A stretch of 64,000 nucleotides of DNA from Mycobacterium gordonae (lineage in GTDB: Bacteria > Actinomycetota > Actinomycetes > Mycobacteriales > Mycobacteriaceae), in the NCBI RefSeq assembly GCF_017086405.1, contig NZ_CP070973.1:930001-994000 (forward strand), written 5' to 3'. Within the stretch, counting starts at the first letter, position 1, and the number at the start of each line of letters is the position of its first letter. The translations under genes and the position numbers were made by a program. Below the pieces are notes generated by a model. It had not been told where the DNA came from. It did not search any database and saw only the letters and a program-made list of their open reading frames with translations. Shown one piece after another: positions 1 through 7,706 of this stretch.

Positions 1-56
1 ACGAATGAAAAGTTCGGACAGTTGACACCCCTTAACCCCGTTGTCCCACTGCTCTT

Positions 57-558
57 TTGCTTACAACCGCTTGTCGTCGTTCAATTCGGCCGAACTTGGT
101 TCAAGAATCACCCGTTGCTGGCCCTGCAGCGCGTTCTGACATCGGTCGCCGCCGTTGGATCATCCCAGTGGATGACTTCGCCACGGTGGACGGGCTGGCG
201 ATCGAAACGGCCACCGCTGGTGGGTATGCGCCGATCACCGGCTATCTTCCCGCGCCGGTCAACGCCGTTGCGAACGGTGGCGTGTGGACATCCCTGATCA
301 TTGGCGCGGGCAGTCCTGTGACGCCGGATCGCAGCGAAAACCGGGGTGAAAGTCACGGCGAAGTGGGGCTGGCCGGAAGTGCCGGGAGCGGTCAAGCTCG
401 CGACATTGATTCAAGCGTCCCGGTTGTTCGCGCGTCGACAGGCACCGTTCGGCGTGACGGGAAATCCCGAGGTTGGGCAACTGCGCCTGCTGGAACGCCT
501 CGACGTGGATTTGGTGACGAGTGTTCGCCCGTATGCCCGTGTCTGGGGAGCGGTGTAG
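57..558 (+). pseudogene. phage head-tail connector (gp6-like), frameshifted remnant
   Basis: Two adjoining reading frames together resemble the small head-tail connector/adaptor proteins of actinobacterial siphophages. The first frame (57 to about 320) has a conserved-looking stretch with residues VDDFATVDGLAIET and later PAPVNAVANGGVWTSLI. The second frame (about 322-558) carries the typical C-terminal half, with VTAKWGWPEVP, then QASRLFARRQAPFGV and a tail ending VRPYARVWGAV. In the second frame a TGA at 319-321 blocks upstream reading, and the first frame runs on into unrelated sequence, so the switch must lie between about 303 and 345. No other capsid or terminase gene is in view, so this is a lone structural-module relic, or the edge of a prophage lying to the left of the window. 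Family assignment is from motif recognition only. The 5' limit is uncertain because the frame simply begins after a stop at 33-35. Confidence 0.6.
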
Positions 559-561
559 GCG

Positions 562-602
562 ATGGCCAGTTATCGGCCAGAACTTCGCGGGCTGGACGCT
601 AA
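562..602 (+). pseudogene. truncated start of the next phage gene
   Basis: An ATG at 562 lies 4 nt after the TAG (556-558) of the connector remnant, the tight spacing usual in phage structural operons. The first codons read MASYRPELRGLDA, which resembles the opening of the small HK97-gp10-like proteins that commonly follow the connector. Resemblance fades after about residue 13, and the downstream DNA is the antisense of the NTPase gene. I read this as the point where phage DNA ends. Too short for a firm family call. Confidence 0.3.
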
Positions 603-3032
603 TCTTTCCATTGCCCTCGTCAACTCGCTGCTTGCGTGCCGCAAGTTATCCCTTAACCTGCGCTGTCCGTCATACGCAGTATGGTCGGGAATGATGGAGT
701 AAAGGGCATCTTCGCCCAGAAGGTAATCGACAAATGCTCTAGTTTTTCCGCGCCAACCGCCGCCGCGATGACTGATTGCGCTCCGCATGGCCTCGAATAC
801 TTCGCGCTCACGCACAGGCGTGACGTCAGCCATTGTCGATAGATACTCAAAGTCGGTCCTCGCCCAATGAAGGTGCTGCTCGCCCGCAGAAGTAATTTCG
901 ACGCGGTTGGCGGCCGTCACGTCTGTCACTGTTGGATCGTAGTCGTAACATAAACCCGTTTTCAGGAGTGCGTCTAACCAGCTATAGACTGCACGCGCAT
1001 CAAAGTTTAGCCCTTCGCAGTACTGGATAATCTGGCTGACCGAGATGAGGCGGCCGATACCCTCTTCGAGTGGCGTATCGTCTAATAGCTGAAGAACTGA
1101 TAGACCCGTCAGTGGAGACGAGTCAGAGTCGACCATTCCAAAGATATTTTGGACGAACTCATGTTGCTCCACTGGATAAATATCGTAGTTAGCGCGGAGG
1201 ATCGCATTCATCGCCTTGTGGCGCGACACCATGCCGGCCTCACCTGCAAGATAGGCTTTCAGCAAGTCTTCGACCGCGAGATGTCCCGAAGTTACAAACT
1301 GCCTTGCGAGCCGCAAAGATCGGCGTACATCGCTATTGGCGAGTGCGCCGATCCATCTGGACACATTGTCTGTCTGCAGGAAAACTCTCTGGAGTGACTG
1401 CGTAAACGCGGTGAGATCCTTCACGCTCAGGGAAATGCCTCGCTTAACAAAGTATCTGTCGTCAGGACGCTGCCGATCGGCATCTTCCGCACGATTTTGG
1501 AGGAAGTCGATTCTCTTGCGAATGATTTCCTCAGTTGGCGGAGTAGGAAGAAAAAGCGCTTCGTGGTCGAATGACTGAAGGGCCCCGTGTTTGGAAAGTT
1601 GCCAACTAGTCCTGTCGGTAATAGGTAGAATGATCAGGCATACAGATTTTTCATAGATTGATCTCGCGTATTGATAGACCTTTTCCTGAAAGGCGATGTC
1701 GAAGTGATCGGCGTTATCGAAGATGATTACCGGAATCCTCTTGCGGCCTGTGACGACGTGGCGAACAAGTCCATTTATGTAGTCGTTAGGTCGGCTCTGT
1801 CTTTTGACTTCGATAGATTCGCCAAACTTTATCTGAAACTGCACCTTATCCGTTTCATACAAGCGGTTCCACGGACCACGACTCAAACGACGGTACTCGT
1901 CAAAAAACATTCCTTCGAGTTCCTCAAATGCGGGAGGGTCATCGCCGTATATAGCTTCTTCCAGAGACTCCAAAAGGTGTTGATCGAGCCACTCGATGAC
2001 CGACAAACTGTCGCCTGTGCTGTCCGCCATATTTATTCGACATGAAATGCATTGACTAGCGAGTTGCCGCGGAAGCACCCTTGCGAAGAATCGCGTGATA
2101 AATGTTGTTTTTCCTGCGCCCTTTGCGCCGACGATGACCACGAATTCATGTCGCTTAGTTTGAGCCGCCCTTTGGATAAGTTGGAGTAAGACTTCTGGAT
2201 CTCCTGAGTCTATTGACCGAACGCGCTGAATAATATCTTCGGAAATCCTCGCGAGGCGCGCATCTGCTACCTCGCTCTCTGCTGTTGTGACGAAGCAGTC
2301 AGACAAGAGGTCTGGATCGTCATCGCCAGTGAGACGATCGAAGAATGCCGTCATCACTCGATCGAGATCTGACGCAAGAACGGACATCGTCAATAGATTG
2401 GCAGAGCCTCGTTCCCGGAGGCTCTTCGCGAACGCAGACCGACGGATCGGTTGCCCCTCAACCTCTTGGAAGTAAGCCCTGTACTCATGCCGCTCCACGT
2501 CATCACGCGATAGGAGATGATAGAACAACTTGAAGTTATCCGAAACGCTTTCGAGCGTCGAAAAGGCAAAGGCCATACCGCGCATCGTGTCGGTGCCGTC
2601 GCCTAGTCGGTTTCCTCTGAACACAATCCATTGGCGTCCATTTGTGACACAAGCCAATTCGGCGTTCTTGCTGCCGCAATATCGAATCGCCTGTTCTACG
2701 CCTTCCTTCGCCGCTTCCGATCTAAAAATCGGTCCGTTTAAAATGTGACCTCTTCCGGTGTCTCGGGCGTCAACATCGAGACTGCGACCATCTTTTTTAG
2801 CTTCAACGATCAGTCTTGATCGCCCGTCGATTGTGAAGACGTAGTCAACAAAGCCACCTGCAGTTGCATTTTCCGCTAGGAACTCGGAAGCATGCCAGCC
2901 GAGTACATTGGTGAAAATCGGATTGATAACTTTCGCGCGAACGTCTGCTTCAGTCACCAGCGTTTCGCTCAAGGTAGCAACCTCTTGCTTGAGTTCTTGA
3001 AACCTTGTATATGCGCTGTCAAGTGGATCCAA
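570..3032 (-). CDS. HsdR_N-like nuclease / P-loop NTPase / winged-helix protein, candidate phage defence
   Basis: An 820-residue protein with three recognisable parts. Residues about 25-135 resemble the N-terminal nuclease domain of type I restriction HsdR subunits: D63 in FVDYVF, E77 and K79 in VEAKK (PD-(D/E)XK core), then Q114 and Y118 in a QxxxY motif, and TNGRQWIVF near 130. Residues about 285-560 are a P-loop ATPase with Walker A GAKGAGKT at 302-309 and Walker B VIIFDN ending at D439, followed by a sensor-like strand LIILPITDRTSW. The C-terminus (about 640-780) looks like winged-helix DNA-binding or effector-sensing modules. No methylase, specificity subunit or helicase lies nearby, so it is not a normal type I system. 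Base composition is visibly lower in G+C than the neighbours, with A/T-rich runs, which suggests transfer. The start is TTG at 3032 with GGGGGAG only a few bases upstream, so the start is uncertain. The role in defence is inferred from domain architecture and island context. Confidence 0.75.
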   Translation of the reverse strand: MDPLDSAYTRFQELKQEVATLSETLVTEADVRAKVINPIFTNVLGWHASEFLAENATAGGFVDYVFTIDGRSRLIVEAKKDGRSLDVDARDTGRGHILNGPIFRSEAAKEGVEQAIRYCGSKNAELACVTNGRQWIVFRGNRLGDGTDTMRGMAFAFSTLESVSDNFKLFYHLLSRDDVERHEYRAYFQEVEGQPIRRSAFAKSLRERGSANLLTMSVLASDLDRVMTAFFDRLTGDDDPDLLSDCFVTTAESEVADARLARISEDIIQRVRSIDSGDPEVLLQLIQRAAQTKRHEFVVIVGAKGAGKTTFITRFFARVLPRQLASQCISCRINMADSTGDSLSVIEWLDQHLLESLEEAIYGDDPPAFEELEGMFFDEYRRLSRGPWNRLYETDKVQFQIKFGESIEVKRQSRPNDYINGLVRHVVTGRKRIPVIIFDNADHFDIAFQEKVYQYARSIYEKSVCLIILPITDRTSWQLSKHGALQSFDHEALFLPTPPTEEIIRKRIDFLQNRAEDADRQRPDDRYFVKRGISLSVKDLTAFTQSLQRVFLQTDNVSRWIGALANSDVRRSLRLARQFVTSGHLAVEDLLKAYLAGEAGMVSRHKAMNAILRANYDIYPVEQHEFVQNIFGMVDSDSSPLTGLSVLQLLDDTPLEEGIGRLISVSQIIQYCEGLNFDARAVYSWLDALLKTGLCYDYDPTVTDVTAANRVEITSAGEQHLHWARTDFEYLSTMADVTPVREREVFEAMRSAISHRGGGWRGKTRAFVDYLLGEDALYSIIPDHTAYDGQRRLRDNLRHASSELTRAMERLASSPRSSGR

Positions 3033-3164
3033 AGCTCCCCCGTTCTTCGCGATCTACTTGGATTTGAACGCGCCTTCGCTCAGTCCGAACAACTATAACC
3101 ACCGAGGCCCTCAAGCGCGTTGGAGGGTTTCCGCGAGGCGATTCGTCTCGGATTGCCCGCTTCG

Positions 3165-3314
3165 CTAACGGTCAGTTGATGTCGACGGTTTCGCACTCGT
3201 CGTAGGTCTCAGCAAAGTCCGAAGCTTGGCGCGCTGCTCGGCAGTCAACGGTGGTGCTTCGGCCGCGACACGACGCACGTACTCGTCAATCGCAGACGAA
3301 TTGGTTTCCGACAT
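3165..3314 (-). CDS. small phage-associated hypothetical protein
   Basis: A 49-residue ORF starting ATG at 3314 and ending TAG at 3165-3167. The sequence begins MSETNSSAIDEYVRRVAAEA and continues PPLTAEQRAKLRTLLRP with a Ser/Thr-rich tail. It is helical and charged. It resembles the short proteins with an AAPPLTxEQRAxLRxLL core that accompany integrases and replication genes in mycobacterial prophages and integrative elements; this is recognition from memory with no search behind it. It points the same way as the NTPase gene, 132 bp upstream of it. It supports the view that 1-3.8 kb is a decayed mobile element. Function unknown. Confidence 0.5.
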   Translation of the reverse strand: MSETNSSAIDEYVRRVAAEAPPLTAEQRAKLRTLLRPTTSAKPSTSTDR

Positions 3315-3403
3315 GGACTCAACTGTACCGCTGAAACCGACAACCGGTAGCTTTGTAATCGCAGGTCAGGGGCACACCGCTGCGTCACCGCCACCAGCGC
3401 AAA

Positions 3404-3772
3404 GTGAATGGTTTTCGGGCCAACCTGTTTCACCACCTGATGAAGACGTTCTGGGGCTGGACCGGGAAACAACTCGCCGACGGCACCCTGATCCTGACCT
3501 CCCCGGCCGGGGAGACTCATGTCACCACTCCCGGCTCAACCCTGCTGTTCCCGAGCCTGTGCCACGCCGTGGGCGGCACGCCCGCCCCCGAAGCCCAGAC
3601 CCCACCACAGCAGGACTATTGCGGCCAACGCACCGCGATGATGCGCTAACGCCGCCGCACCCGCACCCGCCGCGTCGCCGCCCAACGCCGCTCCAACCAC
3701 CAAAACCGCACCACCGCCCACCACCCCACCGACGGCCCCGGACCACCCGAGGGCGAACCCCCGCCCTTCTAA
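3404..3772 (+). pseudogene. 13E12-repeat / DUF222 HNH endonuclease, C-terminal remnant with in-frame stop
   Basis: The frame from 3404 reads HHLMKTFWGWTGKQLADGT, then TSPAGETHVTTPGSTLLFPSLC and QQDYCGQRTAMM, which is the C-terminal end of the mycobacterial 13E12 (DUF222-HNH) family. A TAA at 3647-3649 interrupts it. The same frame continues with RRRTRTRRVAAQRRSNHQ and ends in GEPPPF with TAA at 3770-3772, also typical of the family's extreme C-terminus. The N-terminal DUF222 region and most of the HNH motif are absent. H37Rv has a partial 13E12 gene (Rv0397) at the same place next to Rv0398c, so the remnant probably predates divergence and marks the edge of the conserved backbone. Its last 4 nt overlap the convergent gene. 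Confidence 0.7.
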
Positions 3773-4371
3773 GTGGGCCAGGCGCTCGCGGTGTTCCGGA
3801 AGTTGGCATTTGGAGGATTGCAAAAGTCTGAGTTCGTCCCGGCAAGCAGGACGAAATAGCCCTCGCCCTTGTGGGTGAAACTGTATGGCGGGTAACTCCA
3901 TCCGCTGTTGCACATCGACGTCGGCGTGCCCATCGTCGCCCGGCGCCAACTGGACTTGGCGCAGGCGGTGAGGGCATCGACATCGGAGACGCCACTCTTG
4001 GCGATCACCAGCATCCCGCCACCCCATTGGCCGTCGGCCCGGCGGTAGGCGCGCGCCCCGAACCCGGCCCCGTTCGTTTGACAACCCAAGGCCCGTTGCA
4101 GCGGTTGGAAGACGGTGGCGAGATCGCGATTGGTGAGAGCGGCTGCGGCGTTGATGAACTGCGCCGCGTCGGAACCGTCGACCTCCTGCACATTCGGGTC
4201 ATGGAAGCTGAACAGCTGCTGGGAGATCGCGCTCGCGTTACCGCCGCCGCCGATGACGGGTCCGCTACCGGTGGAATTCATCGGGGGCAGCCCCCCGGGG
4301 TCGGCCGCTGCCGTCGGCGCCAGGCACAACGATAGGGTGGCGATCAACGCAAGGCGGGCAAGCGTTTTCAC
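3769..4371 (-). CDS. secreted protein, Rv0398c-like
   Basis: A 200-residue protein with a clear Sec signal peptide: K3 and R6, a hydrophobic core to about residue 20, and a likely cleavage after PTAAA near 23. The mature part has four cysteines (in GCQTN, TACAK, SMCNS and DFCNP), probably forming two disulfides outside the cell. By position (next to a 13E12 remnant, two genes from fadE7) and type it corresponds to the predicted secreted protein Rv0398c of M. tuberculosis; its function is unknown. The ATG at 4371 overlaps the TGA of the upstream gene by 4 nt, so the two are probably cotranscribed and translationally coupled. Confidence 0.75.
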   Translation of the reverse strand: MKTLARLALIATLSLCLAPTAAADPGGLPPMNSTGSGPVIGGGGNASAISQQLFSFHDPNVQEVDGSDAAQFINAAAALTNRDLATVFQPLQRALGCQTNGAGFGARAYRRADGQWGGGMLVIAKSGVSDVDALTACAKSSWRRATMGTPTSMCNSGWSYPPYSFTHKGEGYFVLLAGTNSDFCNPPNANFRNTASAWPT

Positions 4372-5084
4372 TGTTCGATGGCGTCCTGGTCCACGTTGCG
4401 CTTTGCGCGCACAGCCGGCCGCGCGGACCGTCGCCGCGGAATGCGCTCGGTGATGCCACTCATCGAGGTGATCATCCTGTTGAGGCTATCGACCGCAGAC
4501 TCAAGGGTGTCAGCCGTGGGCGTCATCCGCTCCACGGCGGGCGCCAGCCGGCTCAGGATTTCCGCGGCCTCGGTGAATTGTTCGAGCGGTCCGTTCTTCG
4601 CCAGCAGCTTGTCGACGATCCCGTCCTCGGCGAACATCCGCTCGATAATCCCGTCCTCGGCGAACATCCGCTCGAGGGGCCCGTCCGTGGCGAGCAGCCG
4701 ATCCGCGAGCCCGCCGGGCTCCAGGATCCGCTCCAACGCGCTGCCCTCGACGGATACCCGATCGAGTAACCCGCCGGGCGCGGTCAACAGGTCGACAACC
4801 CCACCCGGACGCATCAGCTTGTCCGCCGGCCCACCGCGGATCAGGGCGCGCCCCATCGCTCGGTCGTTTTCGGTCAACTCGGCAACTCGGTTGGCGCCAA
4901 CGAGTGCGCCGCGCAACGGAAACAGGTCGGTAATCGGGTCGACTGTCTTCGGGGCTTCCTCGCCCAAGGACTGCTTCACAGCCCCGAGCGCCATGGCACC
5001 GACGGCGAGTCCGGCGTCGGCCACCGCGACGCCGGCCCGGACAGGGGCCATCGCTACACCGGCAATGGCTTTGCTGAGGTTCAC
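4368..5084 (-). CDS. decapeptide-repeat protein of unknown function
   Basis: A 238-residue protein from GTG at 5084; an ATG at 5141 would add 19 residues that look non-coding. The N-terminus (NLSKAIAGVAMAPVRAGVAV) is an amphipathic or weakly hydrophobic stretch. Residues about 84-173 are nine back-to-back ten-residue units with consensus G-x-h-(D/E)-(R/K/L)-h-h-x-x-x, for example GGLADRLLAT, DGPLERMFAE, DGIIERMFAE and DGIVDKLLAK. Two neighbouring units are nearly identical at DNA level around 4620-4680. After the repeats comes a helical segment and a basic tail (RIPRRRSARPAVRAKR). I do not recognise a named family. It lies between fadE7 and the Rv0398c-like gene, where H37Rv has lpqK, and is coupled to the secreted-protein gene by an ATGA overlap. 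Confidence 0.65.
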   Translation of the reverse strand: MNLSKAIAGVAMAPVRAGVAVADAGLAVGAMALGAVKQSLGEEAPKTVDPITDLFPLRGALVGANRVAELTENDRAMGRALIRGGPADKLMRPGGVVDLLTAPGGLLDRVSVEGSALERILEPGGLADRLLATDGPLERMFAEDGIIERMFAEDGIVDKLLAKNGPLEQFTEAAEILSRLAPAVERMTPTADTLESAVDSLNRMITSMSGITERIPRRRSARPAVRAKRNVDQDAIEQ

Positions 5085-5166
5085 GCGGCAAGTGTATGGC
5101 TCGGTGCCGTCTCCCGTGGGCGACAGCGCCAAAGATGTCACCCACAGTGTGCCCCGGGCCGCCGCG

Positions 5167-6366
5167 TCACCGGAATGCGGCTATGCCGGTGAACGCCTGA
5201 CCCAGGACCAGCTGATGCATCTCCGGGGTGCCCTCGTAAGTCAACACCGATTCCAGGTTGACCATGTGCCGGATCACGGGGTACTCCAGCGATATTCCGT
5301 TGCCGCCCAATATTGTTCGCGCCGTGCGGCAGATCTCGATCGCCTCGCGGGTGTTGTTGAGCTTGCCGAAGCTCACCTGGTCCGGGCGCAGGCCCACGCC
5401 GTCTTTGAGCCGGCCCAGGTGCAGCGACAGTAACTGCCCCTTATGCAGTTCGACCGCCATATCCACCAGCTTGGCCTGGGTCAACTGGAACCCGGCGATC
5501 GGGCGTCCGAACTGGGTGCGCTGGCTCGCGTACTCCAGCGCGGCCTGCCAGGCCGAACGGGCCGCACCCATCGAGCCCCAGACAATGCCGTAGCGCGCTT
5601 CGGACAGGCAGGCCAGTGGTCCCTTGAGGCCCACCGCACCGGGCAACAAGGCATCGTCGGGCAACCGTACGTCGTCGAGCACCAACTCACTGGTGATCGA
5701 CGCCCGCAGCGACAGCTTGTGGTGAATGGTGTTGGCCGAGAACCCCGGGGTGTCCGTCGGGACGATGAAGCCGCGAACCCCTTCGTCGGTCGCGGCCCAC
5801 ACCACCGCGACATCCGCGATCGAACCGTTGGTGATCCACATCTTGCGACCGTTGAGCACCCAATCCGAGCCGTCGCGTCGCGCTCGGGTCTTCATCGCGG
5901 CCGGGTCTGATCCCGCGTCGGGTTCGGTCAAGCCGAAGCAACCGAGCAACTCGCCGGCCGCCATGCCAGGCAACCACCGCTGCTTTTGCTCCTCCGACCC
6001 GTTGTTCCAGATCGCGAACATCGCCAGCGACCCCTGCACCGACACCAGCGACCGGATGCCGGAGTCGGCGGCCTCCAGCTCCAGGCAGGCCAATCCGTAG
6101 TGGACGGCGGACGCGCCGCCGCAGCCGTAGCCCTCGAGATGCATGCCCAGCAGGCCGAGCTCGCCGAATTGCTTGGCCAGGTCACGTGCCACCGGCAGGT
6201 CGCCGTCCTCGAACCACTGGCCGACGTGCGGTATCACCTGCTCCGCGCAGAACGCCCGGACCGTGTCGCGCACGGCGATCTCGTCGCTGGACAGCGACGC
6301 GTCCAGCCCCAGCGGGTCAAAAGGATCGAATGCCGGCGGCTTGCGGTCATGGGTATCGGTGCTCAT
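5167..6366 (-). CDS. fadE7: acyl-CoA dehydrogenase FadE7, glutaryl-CoA-dehydrogenase-like
   Basis: A 399-residue cytoplasmic flavoprotein of the acyl-CoA dehydrogenase family. FGLTEPDAGSDP at 144-155 and WITN at 177-180 form the FAD/substrate signatures, and YEGT at 377-380 supplies the probable catalytic base E378 in the position used by glutaryl-CoA dehydrogenases. R105 in DSGIRSLVSVQGS matches the arginine that in glutaryl-CoA dehydrogenase contacts the terminal carboxylate, so a dicarboxylyl-CoA substrate is plausible. The gene is the counterpart of Rv0400c by position. The start ATG at 6366 follows GGCAGGATTG. It diverges from the DUF3054 gene across only 35 bp, so the two promoters overlap. 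Confidence 0.88.
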   Translation of the reverse strand: MSTDTHDRKPPAFDPFDPLGLDASLSSDEIAVRDTVRAFCAEQVIPHVGQWFEDGDLPVARDLAKQFGELGLLGMHLEGYGCGGASAVHYGLACLELEAADSGIRSLVSVQGSLAMFAIWNNGSEEQKQRWLPGMAAGELLGCFGLTEPDAGSDPAAMKTRARRDGSDWVLNGRKMWITNGSIADVAVVWAATDEGVRGFIVPTDTPGFSANTIHHKLSLRASITSELVLDDVRLPDDALLPGAVGLKGPLACLSEARYGIVWGSMGAARSAWQAALEYASQRTQFGRPIAGFQLTQAKLVDMAVELHKGQLLSLHLGRLKDGVGLRPDQVSFGKLNNTREAIEICRTARTILGGNGISLEYPVIRHMVNLESVLTYEGTPEMHQLVLGQAFTGIAAFR

Positions 6367-6389
6367 GGGTCAATCCTGCCTTCGCCCGG

Positions 6390-6395
6390 TAGTCT
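6390..6395 (+). promoter_or_regulatory. -10 box of a likely leaderless promoter
   Basis: TAGTCT is followed by 6 nt (CGCTGC) and then the ATG at 6402, the spacing expected if transcription starts at the A of the start codon. No Shine-Dalgarno sequence lies between. Confidence 0.5.
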
Positions 6396-6401
6396 CGCTG
6401 C

Positions 6402-6785
6402 ATGCAACCGCGGCGGGGGCTGGCGTGGCTCGGTGTAGACGTGGTGGCGGTGCTGGTCTTCTGTGCCCTCGGACGCCGCAGCCACGATGAAGGCGTCAAC
6501 GTCAGCGGGTTGGCCACGACCGCCTGGCCGTTCCTCAGCGGAACGGCCCTGGGCTGGCTCATATCGCAGGGCTGGCGTCGTCCGACGGCCGTGGCGCCCA
6601 CCGGAGTGATCGTCTGGGTATCGACCGTGGTGGTCGGAATGCTGCTGCGTAAGGCCAGCTCAGCCAGCGTGGCCGGGGCCTTCGTGGTGGTCGCCTCGAC
6701 GGTGACCGCCGTGTTCCTGCTCGGGTGGCGGGCGGCTGTCACAGTCCTCTCAGCACGCGCGGGCCGGCACGGTTCGGACGGCTGA
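6402..6785 (+). CDS. DUF3054 integral membrane protein, Rv0401-like
   Basis: A 127-residue protein with four predicted membrane helices: residues about 8-25, 40-56, 64-82 and 90-112. The motif ALGRRSHDEG, with the conserved R-R/K-x-H, and WPFLSGTALGW are typical of DUF3054 proteins of actinobacteria. It corresponds to Rv0401 next to fadE7 in H37Rv. Function unknown. The gene ends 12 bp before the methyltransferase start, so it may head the operon that follows. Confidence 0.8.
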   Translation: MQPRRGLAWLGVDVVAVLVFCALGRRSHDEGVNVSGLATTAWPFLSGTALGWLISQGWRRPTAVAPTGVIVWVSTVVVGMLLRKASSASVAGAFVVVASTVTAVFLLGWRAAVTVLSARAGRHGSDG

Positions 6786-6797
6786 CGGCCGCACCAG

Positions 6798-7706
6798 ATG
6801 GCACGTACCGACGGAGACACCTGGGACCCGGCCACCAGCGTCGGCATGACCGCTACGTTCGGTGCGGTCGCCAGGGCGGTGGGAACCAACAAGGGTCTGA
6901 TCAACGATCCGTTCGCCGACCCGTTGGTGCGCGCCGCCGGCGTGGATTACTTCGTCCGGGTGATTGAGGACGAGCAGTACGCGGCCGACGGCGGCGGCGA
7001 CCCGGTCATGTACGGAATGCTCAACATCCTCGCCGTGCACGGCCGGTTCTTGGACGAGTATCTGACCACGGCCGCACGAGACGGTATCCGTCAGGCGGTC
7101 AACCTGGGCTGCGGTTTGGACACGCGGGCGTACCGGTTGTGGTGGCCGCCCGGCACGACGGTGTACGAGTGCGACCAGCCGGGAGTAATGGATTTCAAGT
7201 CGCAGGTGCTTCGGGAGCTGGGCGGGAAGCTGACCGCGCATCGGTGTGCGGTGGCCGTCGACCTGCGCGACGATTGGCTGTCGGCGCTGTGCCGGGTCGG
7301 ATTCGACCCCGCCCAGCCGACGGTCTGGATCGCCGAAAACCTGTTGGTGGGTTACCTGCCGCCGGACGCCCAGGATCGGTTGCTGCATCAGCTGAGTGCG
7401 TCCAGCGCGGCCGGCAGCCGGTTTGCCGCCGACCACATGCCGTGGACCGATGTGCAGCTGCAAGAGGGGCGGGCCTTCATCGAAGGCTGGCGGCAGGAGG
7501 GCCTGGACATCGACCTGGGCAAGTTGACCTACTCCGCCGAATTCGGTTCTCTACCGGAGAATCTCGAGGCGCACGGCTGGCAGATCGCCGACCAGACGCT
7601 GATCGAGTTGCTGTCCAACGTCGGGTTGGCGGGGCGGCGACGGGTGAGCCCGCACGATCTGGCGATCACCCCCCGCTACGTCACCGCGAGGTTGGCGCAG
7701 CGGTGA
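6798..7706 (+). CDS. SAM-dependent methyltransferase (mycobacterial LCM-like family)
   Basis: A 302-residue protein of the large mycobacterial family of putative S-adenosylmethionine-dependent methyltransferases related to leucine carboxyl methyltransferases. The N-terminus WDPATSVGMTATFGAVARA and the glycine-rich SAM loop VNLGCGLDTR at 101-110 are diagnostic; WIAENLLVGYLPPDAQ matches the conserved mid-region. H37Rv has many paralogues but none at this place. The stop overlaps the GTG of the next gene by 4 nt, so it is the first gene of a tightly coupled operon with an acetyltransferase and three flavin monooxygenases. Substrate unknown. Confidence 0.85.
   Translation: MARTDGDTWDPATSVGMTATFGAVARAVGTNKGLINDPFADPLVRAAGVDYFVRVIEDEQYAADGGGDPVMYGMLNILAVHGRFLDEYLTTAARDGIRQAVNLGCGLDTRAYRLWWPPGTTVYECDQPGVMDFKSQVLRELGGKLTAHRCAVAVDLRDDWLSALCRVGFDPAQPTVWIAENLLVGYLPPDAQDRLLHQLSASSAAGSRFAADHMPWTDVQLQEGRAFIEGWRQEGLDIDLGKLTYSAEFGSLPENLEAHGWQIADQTLIELLSNVGLAGRRRVSPHDLAITPRYVTARLAQR

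Noticed and set aside
570..3032. A type I restriction-modification system
   Set aside because: Only the nuclease part resembles HsdR. There is no SNF2 helicase domain, HsdM or HsdS in the window.
7139..7702. 5' half of a 348-residue frame ending at 8185
   Set aside because: The GNAT similarity starts only at the GTG at 7703. The earlier part is an out-of-frame reading of the methyltransferase.
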